From DATJHM01 sp035493895 (lineage in GTDB: Bacteria > Chloroflexota > Ktedonobacteria > Ktedonobacterales > Ktedonobacteraceae), in contig DATJHM010000311.1 of the NCBI GenBank assembly GCA_035493895.1, positions 1-50,591 on the forward strand: 50,591 nt of DNA. The letters run 5' to 3'. The position numbers and the translations under genes are program-made. The notes under the pieces were generated by a model that did not search any database, was not told the origin of the DNA, and saw only the letters and a list, made by a program, of their open reading frames with translations. Positions 17,118 to 26,900 of this stretch are shown piece after piece (the stretch's first letter is position 1; each line of letters opens with the position of its first letter).

Positions 17118-17714
17118 ATGAAGCAGCCCGATCGCTTCATATTTCGCGGTACTGCGGTAAAGCATTATCTGCAAAATAGAGAAAGGGATGTGTTTCCTCG
17201 CCTTCTTTCTCCTTTTGTATTCGGATTCTACTGGTTGCTGCTCATTTTATTATTACTGGCGATAGGTATTGCCTGGTGGGGAGAGGTGCCGGTGTACACT
17301 TTTGGTGCGGGTTTGCTACTGACAGCGACGAAACAGGCGATTCAGGCGGGACAGGATGAAATGCAGGCATTAGTATTTATCCCGGTTACGCCAGGGCAAC
17401 CAATGGTTCATCTGGATGAGAACACCCCCATTCTCCTGGAAAACAGTACCGCAAACATTCAGGTCAGTGGGGAAATTACGAGCATAGACCCGGACATCGT
17501 CAGCCCACAGGTAGCAAAAAAACGCTATAAGCTTACCGGCGATACCACTGAACTTATCCCACTGCCGTCCCTTGTTCTCCACGCACGCATTACCACACAT
17601 CTACCAACAGATCTGTATGCTGGAAGTATTGTGCATGCCACAATCCAAAGCGGCTCTCAGCGCCTTCTGTCGCTTTTGCCAGGAGTCACCAGCCTGTTAG
17701 GAGATGCACAATGA
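17118..17714 (+). CDS. Short HlyD-like membrane adaptor for lanthipeptide export
   Basis: 198 aa. A cytoplasmic N-terminus is followed by one strong membrane anchor (about 36-58, FVFGFYWLLLILLLLAIGIA). The outer beta-rich domain contains PVTPGQPMVHLDENTPILLE, like the barrel-sandwich part of HlyD/NHLM adaptors. It is much shorter than a full HlyD (usually about 400 aa) and lacks the long coiled-coil hairpin. This suits a periplasm-free or outer-membrane-free envelope. ATG 17118 is used because GGAGGGGGAG lies just upstream; the open frame to 17088 is ignored. The stop overlaps the LanT start as ATGA, so the two are translationally coupled and probably form one export complex. Confidence 0.75.
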   Translation: MKQPDRFIFRGTAVKHYLQNRERDVFPRLLSPFVFGFYWLLLILLLLAIGIAWWGEVPVYTFGAGLLLTATKQAIQAGQDEMQALVFIPVTPGQPMVHLDENTPILLENSTANIQVSGEITSIDPDIVSPQVAKKRYKLTGDTTELIPLPSLVLHARITTHLPTDLYAGSIVHATIQSGSQRLLSLLPGVTSLLGDAQ

Positions 17715-19960
17715 GCAAGCAAAAGCTTCTGGAACAAACCATAGAATCCAGCGGCAAAAGCCAGCGTAGATGGCATCGTCGCGTTCCATATGTAATGCAA
17801 CTGAGCGCAGTCGAGTGCGGGGCCGCGTGCCTGGCAATGATTCTCTGCTACTATGGGCGCAAAACCACCGTCTCAGAGCTTCGCGAGCGCGAGGGCATTG
17901 GGCGAGATGGACTCTCAGCAGCAACGATTGTGAAAACAGCTCAGAGATATGGACTACGAGCCCGAGGAGTCGCGCTACGCGACAACGATTTTCGCTACAT
18001 ACCGCTGCCTGCCATTCTCCATTGGGAGTTCAACCATTTCGTCATTCTGGAGCGCTGGACACCGAAATATGCGGAAATCGTGGACCCGGCACTCGGACAC
18101 AGGCGTATCAAAGCCGCAGAATTTGATACCAGCTTTACCGGCGTAGTGATCACACTGGAGCCCGGCGTACAATTCCGACGATACGCGCCGCCGACAAAAT
18201 TAAGCATACGCGGCTATATGGCGCGCTATGCAATGCTGGCCCCAGTTTCGCTCGTCCAGATTCTCATTGCATCGCTGCTTTTACAGCTCTTTGGCCTGGG
18301 AGCACCCGTTCTGACCAAGATCATCGTAGATAACGTGCTACCACACCATATGTTGAGCGTGCTGCCCTTGCTGATCATAGGGATGCTGATTTTCTGTCTC
18401 TCGCAACTGGTCATCATGCAGCTCCGCTCCTCGATTCTGCTCTACCTGCAAGGGAAAGTTGACTCTTCCATGGTGCTTGGCTTTGTCGAGCACATGCTTA
18501 CCCTGTCACTGCCCTATTTCCAGCAGCGATCAAGCGGTGATCTATTGGCACGTTTGAGTAGTAACAGCGTCTTGCGAGATACGCTCAGCAATCAGCTTGT
18601 TTCATCGCTCCTGGATGGCATATTCGTCCTGGCATACCTGATCCTGCTTATGGTCCTGTCACGCACATTCGGTCTGGTCGTGCTGGGCATTGCATGTGTG
18701 CAAATACTGTTGCTCTTACTCGTACAGAGACCCATTCGCGAACTGGCGGGACTGGAGTTGCAAGCGCAGGGTAAAGCGCAGGGATATATTGTCGAAATGC
18801 TCAATGGTATTGCCACATTGAAGGCAGCAGGAGTTGAACAAAGATCATTAGCGCGCTGGTCTAATCTCTTTTTCGCGCAGCTCAATGCCTCTATCCGGCG
18901 CGGCTATCTCTCTATGGTGATAGAAACGTTGATGACGACATTGAACACGCTCTCGCCGCTGATATTGCTCTGGATAGGTGCAACGCAGATCTTACAGGGC
19001 ACGATGCAAGTGGGCACGATGCTGGCGTTGAACGCCCTGGCAGCATCCTTTTTAGCGCCCCTGAGTTCAATCGTCAGCAGTGCGCAGCAGCTCCAGCTCG
19101 TGCGCTCACATCTTGAGCGTATAGCAGATGTGATGCAAGCAGAGCCAGAACAGCAGTTAGAAACCGTTCAGCCAGCGCCTCAACTCACAGGGCGCATCAC
19201 GCTGGAGCAGGTCGCATTCCGCTACGACGCGCAGGCGGGAGACGTGCTCAAAAACATCAGCTTGCAGATTGAGCCTGGACAGAAAGTCGCGATTGTAGGG
19301 AGAACGGGATCGGGCAAGAGTACGCTGGGTAAATTGCTGCTGGGCTTATATGTGCCAACGCAAGGAGAAATTCGCTACGATGGCATTCCCTTACGTATGT
19401 TGAACTATCAAAGTGTACGCACACAATTTGGCGTCGTCATGCAGGATGCCGTCATTTTTGGAGACACGATCCGCCAGAATATCGCGTTTAACAACCCTGA
19501 TATGGATATGGCGCGCATTGTTGAAGTGACAAAAATGGCGGCCCTGCACGAAGACATCAGTCAGATGCCGATGGGCTATGAAACCTTTGTCGCGGAAGGG
19601 GGTAGTGCCCTCTCCGGTGGTCAACGGCAGCGTCTTGCACTGGCACGTGCGCTGGCACATGCTCCGGTTATTCTCCTGCTCGACGAGGCAACCAGTTCGC
19701 TGGACGTCACGACAGAGCAGACCGTTGAGCAGAACCTCAGCGCCGTACCCTGCACGCAAATTATCATCGCCCATCGCCTGAGTACCGTGCGCCATGCCGA
19801 TGTGATCCTCGTACTTGACGGGGGAAACATTGTAGAACGTGGCACACATCACGAACTACTACAAAAAAATGGCTATTACGCCAAACTCATTCAAAATCAA
19901 CTTAGCGAAAACGAAGAAAAAATCGCATCGCATCCATTCTTTCTGAAAGATGGGGCTTAG
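17711..19960 (+). CDS. lanT: Peptidase-containing ABC exporter (LanT type)
   Basis: Bifunctional bacteriocin/lanthipeptide transporter of 749 aa that cuts the leader after a double-Gly site and exports the core. The C39 peptidase domain (about 22-150) has Q30, C36 (VECGAACLAM), H109 (EFNHFVILE) and D125 (VDPALGH). The ABC transmembrane domain spans about 165-470. The ATPase domain has Walker A GRTGSGKST, signature LSGGQRQRLALARAL, Walker B ILLLDEATSSLD and H-loop IIAHRLSTV. All catalytic residues are present. It overlaps the adaptor gene by four bases. The precursor and LanM genes follow on the same strand, and its peptidase fits the VVGG end of the precursor leader. Confidence 0.95.
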   Translation: MSKQKLLEQTIESSGKSQRRWHRRVPYVMQLSAVECGAACLAMILCYYGRKTTVSELREREGIGRDGLSAATIVKTAQRYGLRARGVALRDNDFRYIPLPAILHWEFNHFVILERWTPKYAEIVDPALGHRRIKAAEFDTSFTGVVITLEPGVQFRRYAPPTKLSIRGYMARYAMLAPVSLVQILIASLLLQLFGLGAPVLTKIIVDNVLPHHMLSVLPLLIIGMLIFCLSQLVIMQLRSSILLYLQGKVDSSMVLGFVEHMLTLSLPYFQQRSSGDLLARLSSNSVLRDTLSNQLVSSLLDGIFVLAYLILLMVLSRTFGLVVLGIACVQILLLLLVQRPIRELAGLELQAQGKAQGYIVEMLNGIATLKAAGVEQRSLARWSNLFFAQLNASIRRGYLSMVIETLMTTLNTLSPLILLWIGATQILQGTMQVGTMLALNALAASFLAPLSSIVSSAQQLQLVRSHLERIADVMQAEPEQQLETVQPAPQLTGRITLEQVAFRYDAQAGDVLKNISLQIEPGQKVAIVGRTGSGKSTLGKLLLGLYVPTQGEIRYDGIPLRMLNYQSVRTQFGVVMQDAVIFGDTIRQNIAFNNPDMDMARIVEVTKMAALHEDISQMPMGYETFVAEGGSALSGGQRQRLALARALAHAPVILLLDEATSSLDVTTEQTVEQNLSAVPCTQIIIAHRLSTVRHADVILVLDGGNIVERGTHHELLQKNGYYAKLIQNQLSENEEKIASHPFFLKDGA

Positions 19961-20115
19961 AGGTGGGGTGATTTCTGCCCGGCTCCTCAAGCCTGAACCT
20001 GGTACGCCTGGTTCATCTTCAGATTGCTTACATTCGGGCACTCCGGTCAGTATACTTTCTGGCACTGGCGTCCGAACGATCAGACAAAAACTGATCTGTC
20101 GCATCAATGAGCCAG

Positions 20116-20137
20116 ATGAGAGTGATCATACTCTCAT
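20116..20137 (+). promoter_or_regulatory. Hairpin between lanT and the precursor gene
   Basis: ATGAGAGT and ACTCTCAT form a perfect 8-bp stem around the loop gatcat, 106 bases ahead of the precursor start. No T-tract follows, so an operator or mRNA leader structure is as likely as termination. The 283-base spacer probably contains a separate promoter for the precursor. Confidence 0.35.
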
Positions 20138-20243
20138 TGGAAAGAGTTACTGTCCGTTGCCATAGATTTTTCTGGTAGTTTATCGCCTGTTTCTATCTTA
20201 AGAGAGAGAGCAGGTAAACGTTCAATCAAAAGGAGAATTCGAC

Positions 20244-20615
20244 ATGAGTCATGAACAGATCATTCGCGCGTGGAAAGATAGCGCATATCGTAATAGCCTG
20301 AGCGCTGAAGAGCTGGCTCAACTTCCTGCCAATCCCGCTGGTGAGAGCCTGACCGAGGCCGAGCTGGACACAGTCGTCGGTGGCGGCTGCGCTGGCGGTT
20401 ACCCTGGTGGTTATGGTGGCGGTTATGGTGGCGGTTACGGTGGTAGCACCACTGCCCTCATTTACTGTAACAATTACCAGCAGCGCACGAACCAGACCAT
20501 CAACCAGTTGTCGACCTTGAGTAATGTTCAGGTTGGCATCACGTTACTCGGACCAGTAAACAACTACAGCAGTTGCAACAACCGAGCCAGCAACGCAGCA
20601 GTCAACGGCTACTAG
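20244..20615 (+). CDS. lanA: Class II lanthipeptide precursor, mersacidin-type leader, Gly/Tyr-rich core
   Basis: 123-aa precursor. The leader (1-47) opens MSHEQIIRAWKDSAYRNSL, the hallmark of mersacidin/lichenicidin-type leaders. It continues with acidic helix EAELDT and ends VVGG, a double-Gly C39 cleavage site; an extra Gly at 48 makes the exact cut ambiguous. The predicted core of about 76 residues is unusually long. It begins with GCAGGYPGG, then YGGG repeats to residue 67, then a Ser/Thr/Asn/Gln-rich part. There are only three cysteines (49, 75, 111) against many Ser/Thr, so at most three (methyl)lanthionine rings. The start has AAGGAG eight bases upstream. It lies between LanT and LanM and is followed by a strong hairpin, so it is probably the most abundant transcript of the locus. 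Confidence 0.88.
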   Translation: MSHEQIIRAWKDSAYRNSLSAEELAQLPANPAGESLTEAELDTVVGGGCAGGYPGGYGGGYGGGYGGSTTALIYCNNYQQRTNQTINQLSTLSNVQVGITLLGPVNNYSSCNNRASNAAVNGY

Positions 20616-20633
20616 TATTCTCTCCATCAGGAG

Positions 20634-20662
20634 CCTGCAAGCCTTCCGGGGCTTGCAGGTTA
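20634..20662 (+). terminator. Terminator/attenuator between lanA and lanM
   Basis: CCTGCAAGCC (20634-20643) and GGCTTGCAGG (20650-20659) form a perfect 10-bp GC-rich stem with a 6-base loop, followed by TTATTTTAC. It lies 18 bases after the precursor stop and 60 before LanM. Such partial terminators raise precursor transcript over synthetase transcript. Confidence 0.85.
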
Positions 20663-20718
20663 TTTTACATTCTTTCACATTCTTTTACGTTTACTTTCGA
20701 TTTTAGAGCAGGAAACAT

Positions 20719-23700
20719 ATGGACGCCATGACATCTACTCCAGACGGGCAACTGGAAGCTGATCCTCGCTGGTATCAAGCGCTCACCCTGACTGAACGCC
20801 TTGCACACGATAGCCCTTCTACAGCATCCTTTCTCACGGATGAAAACAGACAAAATGCCAGCATGCAACGCCTCAAACGCTGGAAAGAGCAAGGTAACTT
20901 CAAAGACGACGAGCTCTTCGCGCAACGATTATTGTTTGACAAAATGGCCGAACAAGATCTCGTCACGCTGCTTGGCGAACCAGTTGAAACGATGTTTCAG
21001 CATTATCCATACGAGACGAAACCTCCCTGGCTACAAGATCTTACGGCCGCCCTGGAAACTGATCCACCCGGAAATGATTCTTCTGCCCCCCTCGCAGCCA
21101 GAACAGCATCTCCCTTTGTCATGCCCTTTCAACCACTGCTCACGATTGGCATCAACAAAATCATGGCGGGGATGCAAGACCTCACACAAAACGCTCTTCC
21201 CCATCCTTTCGACCCTGCAACCATTCTGCCCGTGCTCATCGCAAACGTAACGAAACAGATCGAATACGCCATCACCAGACCGTTGATTCTAGAACTGCAT
21301 ATTGCACGTTTACAAGAACGACTGACAGGGATGAGCGGAGAAGAGCGCATGGCCGATTTTCTTCGCCAGCTAAGCCAGCCTGAGCGGCTTCGCGCCTTCC
21401 TGCTCGAATATCCCGTCCTCGCCCGCTACCTGATCACCATGATTGAACGCTGGGCCAGTTATAGTCTGGAATTTTTGCGCCATCTGTGTATTGATTGGCA
21501 CGACCTCTGCACAACATTCGCGCAGGGCTCTGATCCAGGTTCACTGCAAGAAATCCAGGATAATAGCGGCGATAAACATAACCGAGGTCGCAGCGTGCTT
21601 CTGCTCCGCTTCAGTAGCGGCCTCCGTCTGGTATACAAGCCCAGATCACTGCGGCTGGACAGACATTTTCAGGAACTCATCGCCTGGATCAATGAGCATG
21701 GCATCGCTCAGCAATTACGAGCCATCAACGTGATAGATCGGGATAGTTATGGCTGGTGCGAGTTTGTGACAGCACAGAGCTGCGCCTCAGAAGGTGCGGT
21801 GGAGCGATTTTACGAGCGGCTGGGAAGCTATCTGGCAATTCTCTATCTGCTGGACGCAACAGACTTTCACGCGGAAAACCTGATCGCAGTCGGCGAACAT
21901 CCAATCCCTATCGATCTGGAGTCACTCTTTCATCCTCGTCTCGTCAAAGAAACAAATAGCACCAATAGCGGCGTGCTCTCCACGGTCCTGAGAATCGGCC
22001 TGCTTCCTGTACGCGACTTCCGAGGGAAAGAGGGCCAGGGCGTGGATATTAGCGGTATGGCAGGTGGACAAAAAGGACAACGTACGCCTATGCCAATTCC
22101 CGTCGTCCGTGATGTTGGAACCGACCAGATGCGGATCGACAGCGATTATATAGAAATGCCGACAAGCCAGAATCGACCGCTGTTGAACGATGAGCAGGTA
22201 GAAGTACATCGTTACGAACAAAACATTGCGCATGGCTTCACAGAAACGTATCGCCTGTTTATTGCGCACCGGGCAGAGCTACAGGACTATCTACTGCCAC
22301 GTTTTGCACAGGACGAGGTTCGCCTTGTGGTTCGGCCAACGCAGGCCTATATGACCTATTTGCAGGGAAGCCTGCATCCCGACAACCTGCAAGATGCGCT
22401 GGCACGAGATCAGGCCCTCGACCACCTCTGGGATATGGTGCCGTTTCAACCCTACCTCAAACAGTTTATCAGGATTGAATATGCTGACCTGCTGGCGGGC
22501 GATATTCCTCTCTTCCATACCTCACCTGCCAGCACGGCGATATTTAGCAGCACAGGAGAACGCCTCGAGGCCCATTGCATCGAACCGGCCCTTACATTCG
22601 TCCAGCAACGCTTATCGCAGATGGGAGCAGACGATCTGGCTCGCCAGTTGTGGATTATTCAGGCATCCCTTGCGACCACGGTTATAGGCATCAGCGAAAA
22701 ACGCAGAGTGCCACTGCGAGAAGAAGCGCCTCAGATCACAAAACAGCAGCTTATGAAAGGTGCCTGCGCCATTGGAGACCGCCTGAGCACAATCGCGTTG
22801 CGAGGCGAGGAAGGACAGGTCAACTGGCTCGGTCTGGACACCATAACCGACGAACAACAGGGAACTCTACACTGGGCCTTAGAGATAGCCGATAGCAATC
22901 TGTATAATGGCACACCCGGGATTGTGCTTTTTCTTGCCTATCTTGGCGCAATTACCGGCGAGGCAGGCTATACGCAACTGGCACGCGCCGCCCTGGTCAC
23001 ACTGCAACAACAGGTCATGTTCCTGAAACAGACTGGCGACACATTACAGATCGGGGCATTTGCGGGACTGGGCTCCCTCATCTATCTCTTCTCCCATCTG
23101 GAAGCACTCTGGCAAGATCCGAGCTGCCGCCTCATGAGGGAGGATATTCTCTCGCTCATTGAAAAGCGGATCGAACAGGATCAGCGCCTTGATATTATTG
23201 CCGGGAGCGCCGGTTGTCTCGCAAGTTTACTGAGCCTGTACGCTATTGCCCCTTCTCAACGCATTCTAACAGCGGCTCTACGCTGCGGAGATCATCTGCT
23301 TGCGCATGCTCAGGAGACAGAGCATGGTACGTGCTGGCAAACAGCTCCCAAACAGCCGCCACTGGCCGGTTTCTCGCATGGAGCTGCGGGCATCGCCTAC
23401 AGTCTGGCGAAATTGAGCGCGAGCAGTGGTGAGACGCACTTTCTGCCAGCGATACAGGGAGCCCTTGCTTATGAACGTAGCCTCTTCTCTCAGGAAGAGA
23501 AAAACTGGCCGTTTCTCTATACAGAGAATGAGACGATCACCTCGCGCATGCAAACGACCTGGTGCCACGGAGCGCCAGGCATTGGCCTGGGTCGTCTGGG
23601 CCTCATGCAGCTTATCAATGATCCACTTATTGCGCAGGAGATCGAGGCGGCGATCGAGACAACAGTTACAAGCGGATTTGGGTCTAACCAGTCGATCTGT

Positions 23701-23958
23701 CATGGTAATCTGGGAAACCTGGAGACGCTGCTGGTGGGCGCTCAGATGCTCAACAGGTCCGATTATTATGAGCAGGTGGGTCATATCAGCGCAATGATCA
23801 TTGACAGTATCGAGCGCTGTGGCTGGGTGACAGGCATTCCGATGGGCGTGGAAACGCCCGGTTTGATGGTCGGGCTATCGGGCATGGGCTATCAGCTACT
23901 CCGGCTGGCTGAGCCTGAGCGGGTGCCTTCGGTGCTTTTGCTGGCTCCTCCTGTGTGA
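20719..23958 (+). CDS. lanM: Class II lanthipeptide synthetase LanM
   Basis: Bifunctional cytosolic enzyme of 1079 aa, a usual LanM length. It phosphorylates and dehydrates Ser/Thr of the precursor, then cyclises with Cys. The N-terminal DUF4135 dehydratase part includes LRLVYKPRSLRLDRHFQEL and the kinase-like DATDFHAENLIA and IPIDLESLFHP motifs. The C-terminal LanC-like cyclase (about 720-1070) has FSHGAAGIAYSLAKL. Its zinc ligands are the Cys of TTWCHGAPGIGLG and the Cys-His of SICHGNLGN. The start ATG 20719 has AGGAAA a few bases upstream; ATG 20728 is a minor alternative. It follows the precursor across the attenuator. No immunity ABC genes (LanFEG) are adjacent. Confidence 0.96.
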   Translation: MDAMTSTPDGQLEADPRWYQALTLTERLAHDSPSTASFLTDENRQNASMQRLKRWKEQGNFKDDELFAQRLLFDKMAEQDLVTLLGEPVETMFQHYPYETKPPWLQDLTAALETDPPGNDSSAPLAARTASPFVMPFQPLLTIGINKIMAGMQDLTQNALPHPFDPATILPVLIANVTKQIEYAITRPLILELHIARLQERLTGMSGEERMADFLRQLSQPERLRAFLLEYPVLARYLITMIERWASYSLEFLRHLCIDWHDLCTTFAQGSDPGSLQEIQDNSGDKHNRGRSVLLLRFSSGLRLVYKPRSLRLDRHFQELIAWINEHGIAQQLRAINVIDRDSYGWCEFVTAQSCASEGAVERFYERLGSYLAILYLLDATDFHAENLIAVGEHPIPIDLESLFHPRLVKETNSTNSGVLSTVLRIGLLPVRDFRGKEGQGVDISGMAGGQKGQRTPMPIPVVRDVGTDQMRIDSDYIEMPTSQNRPLLNDEQVEVHRYEQNIAHGFTETYRLFIAHRAELQDYLLPRFAQDEVRLVVRPTQAYMTYLQGSLHPDNLQDALARDQALDHLWDMVPFQPYLKQFIRIEYADLLAGDIPLFHTSPASTAIFSSTGERLEAHCIEPALTFVQQRLSQMGADDLARQLWIIQASLATTVIGISEKRRVPLREEAPQITKQQLMKGACAIGDRLSTIALRGEEGQVNWLGLDTITDEQQGTLHWALEIADSNLYNGTPGIVLFLAYLGAITGEAGYTQLARAALVTLQQQVMFLKQTGDTLQIGAFAGLGSLIYLFSHLEALWQDPSCRLMREDILSLIEKRIEQDQRLDIIAGSAGCLASLLSLYAIAPSQRILTAALRCGDHLLAHAQETEHGTCWQTAPKQPPLAGFSHGAAGIAYSLAKLSASSGETHFLPAIQGALAYERSLFSQEEKNWPFLYTENETITSRMQTTWCHGAPGIGLGRLGLMQLINDPLIAQEIEAAIETTVTSGFGSNQSICHGNLGNLETLLVGAQMLNRSDYYEQVGHISAMIIDSIERCGWVTGIPMGVETPGLMVGLSGMGYQLLRLAEPERVPSVLLLAPPV

Positions 23959-23996
23959 GAAGCCAGCTGCATTTCCGCATGCATTAACCCGGTTTG

Positions 23997-26900
23997 TTAT
24001 GCGTTTTCAAATGCTCCGAGAGTACGAAGGGAAGCTTTTTGCGCATCGGTCAGCCCGCGCACAGCGGTGATATTCATTCGCTCGTAAGGGCGTTCGCTGA
24101 CAAGCGTGCGCTCAAAGCGGGCGTTTTGCCAGTCCCACAGGCGAATTGAGCCATCATCACTGCCACTGGCGAGAAAGCGACCATCGGGACTGAACGCGAT
24201 CCAGCGAATGCGATCCGTATGGCCTTGCAGCATTCTGACGGGCTGACTCCGATCATCGCGGTTCCAGAGCCTGATCGTCTGATCATCGCCGCTACTGGCA
24301 AGCACACGGCCATCGGGACTAAACGCCACACATCGTACCCAGCGTTTATGGCCAGGCAATACATCAATCTCCTGCCCGGTATTGACATCCCACAGGCGAA
24401 CGGTTTGATCTTCCGAGCCGCTGGCCAGCATCTGGCCATCGGGACTAAAGGTCACAAAACGGACGTTGCCTGTGTGGCCATGCAGGATCTTGCTACACTG
24501 GCCCGTGCTCAATTGCCAGAGTCGAATAGTTTGATCATCGCCACAACTGGCCAATAGCTGGCCCCCGGGATGAAAAGCGAGAGAGCGTACCCAGCTCGTA
24601 TGCCCGGCTAGAGTGGTCCGAAGTGTGCCAGAACTGACCTCCCAGAGACAGATCGTTTGATCTTCGGCACCGCTAGCCAGCGTCTTTCCATCGGGACTAA
24701 AAGCGACGGCTTGCACCCAGGCGGTATGAGCTCGTAATGTCGTACGGCAAAGGCCACTATTAGTATCCCACAGGCGAACCGTCTGATCCTCACCACCGCT
24801 TGCCAGCATCCCACCATCTGGATGAAAAGCAATCACCTTGACCCCATGTGCACGATCCTGCAATGGTTTCAGATCGCGTCCGCTATTCTGGCCCTCTACG
24901 CTCCAGAGATGGATCATCTGATCCTCATTGCCACTGGCAAGCACACGGCTATCAGGACTGAAGGCAAGAGAGCGGACACGATTAGTATAGCCCTGCAACG
25001 TTTTCAGACAGTGACCGTTACTGGCATCCCACACACGACAGACATGATCTTCTCCTCCGCTGGCGAGCAAGCGGCCATCTCGATTGAAAGCAACTGCTCT
25101 CACGCCGTGGGTATGGTCCTGCAATACCCTGACACAATGAGCACTATTCTGTTCCCCGATGCTCCACAAACGAATCGTATGATCTTCGCTCCCACTGGCA
25201 AAAGCATGCCCATCGGGACTAAAAGCGACCGACCAGACAGGACTGACATGACCCTGCAAAGTACCGAGGCAAGCGGTCGCCTGACGTTCCTGATCATCGA
25301 CACCATCAACACGCCAGAGACGCACAGTCCGATCATCGCTTCCGCTCACCAGCAACGCTCCATCAGGGCTGAAGGCGACGGACCGTACCCAATCATCATG
25401 GCCACGAAAGATTTTGAGACAAGAGTCAGGCGTCTGCGGCTCTTCCAGGCTCCACAGACGAATCGTCAGGTCAGTGCTGCCACTGGCAAGCATACGGCCA
25501 TCGGGACGAAAAGCAACGGACCAGACACGATTGGAATGCCCACGCAGTATGTTACGGCACAGACCAGTCTGCACCTCCCACAGGCGAACCAGTTGATCGT
25601 CGCTCCCACTGGCAAGCAGAGAGCCATCAGGGCTAAAAGCGAGCGCCCGCACTCGATCCATCTTATCCTGAAGAGTTTTCAAACAGTGGCCGCCATTCCG
25701 GCTACTCACATCCCACAGGCGAATGGACTGATCATCGCTACTGCTGGCAAGCAGAGAACCATCGGGACTAAAGGCGACCGACCAGACGCCATCGGTGTGC
25801 CCCTGACAGCTAAAAACAGGAGTGCCGCTCTGTACCTCATAGATCCAGATATCGCCAGTCGCTGTGCCAGTGGCAAAATAATCCTGCTGTGGGCTAAAAG
25901 CAACGGAGAGAACACTACCGAATGCATTTGTAAACGTCGATTCATCAAATTGCGAAAAAGAAAAATCGGCCTCAGGAAGCGACACATTGCGCAAATGCGC
26001 CTGGCGTACCCGTAGATGGGAAAAATCCGCACCGCGCAACTTGTATTGAAGGTGGACGAGAAGATTGAGAATATTGCCCGCAACATACCCGCTTTGCGGA
26101 ACCCGTTCCTGACGAAGTTGCGCAAGCTTCTGTTTCAGCTTCTCTTCCAATCCTGCACCACCAAAGGCAGTGAGTAAATAGTCTGCGACGGGCTGAAGAA
26201 TAAGATGGATCTGGCTATCACGCACATAGTCTCTGGCCTGCGAAGTCATCAAGGCAAACTGTGCCCAGATACCAGAGGTTTCGGTGGAAAAATCTTCACA
26301 GGCGCGTTTGACCAGACGTGCTGTCATATATTCCATAATCACGGGTTGGAGCGTGAAAAGAGCGGGGGGGCCACTGACCTCAACCATCGAGCGACGGCGC
26401 AGAGAATGAAACGCCTCGCGCAACGTCACTCTCGAGACAGGGAATGCCAGCTTCAGCGCGATATCCTCCACAGAAACCATCTCGCGTTCGATCGCAAGCC
26501 AGTGCATGATCTCCTGTTCCTGTACAGAAAGACGTTGGAAGTGCTGATCCAGTAGATCATTGATGTCGCCAAAGGCAATATTTTCTTCCTGTAAAAACTG
26601 AGCAATATCGCCCGCGAACACCTCCAGAATGAACTCGGAGACGAGCTTTAAGGCCAGAGGATTACCCGAATAGAGGCGTACCAGCGTTGCCCATTGTTTA
26701 CCGGAACCAATTAACCCTTTATCGCGCAGAATCTGTTGCCCTTCGGCCTGCTTCACACCGGAGAGAGGAAGCGAGCGAACAAGCGACATTTGCCCCTCCA
26801 GATGGGCCACCTCGCGCGGCTTCTCGCGGCTGGTCAAGAGAAGACAACTCTGATGATCGGCCTCGCCAACATACTGGAACAGATGGCCATACTCTTCATA

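Noticed and set aside
24822..26015. 397-codon plus-strand ORF opposite the WD40 region
   Set aside because: It is antisense to the repeated WD40 coding DNA, and its own repeats mirror those of the real gene.
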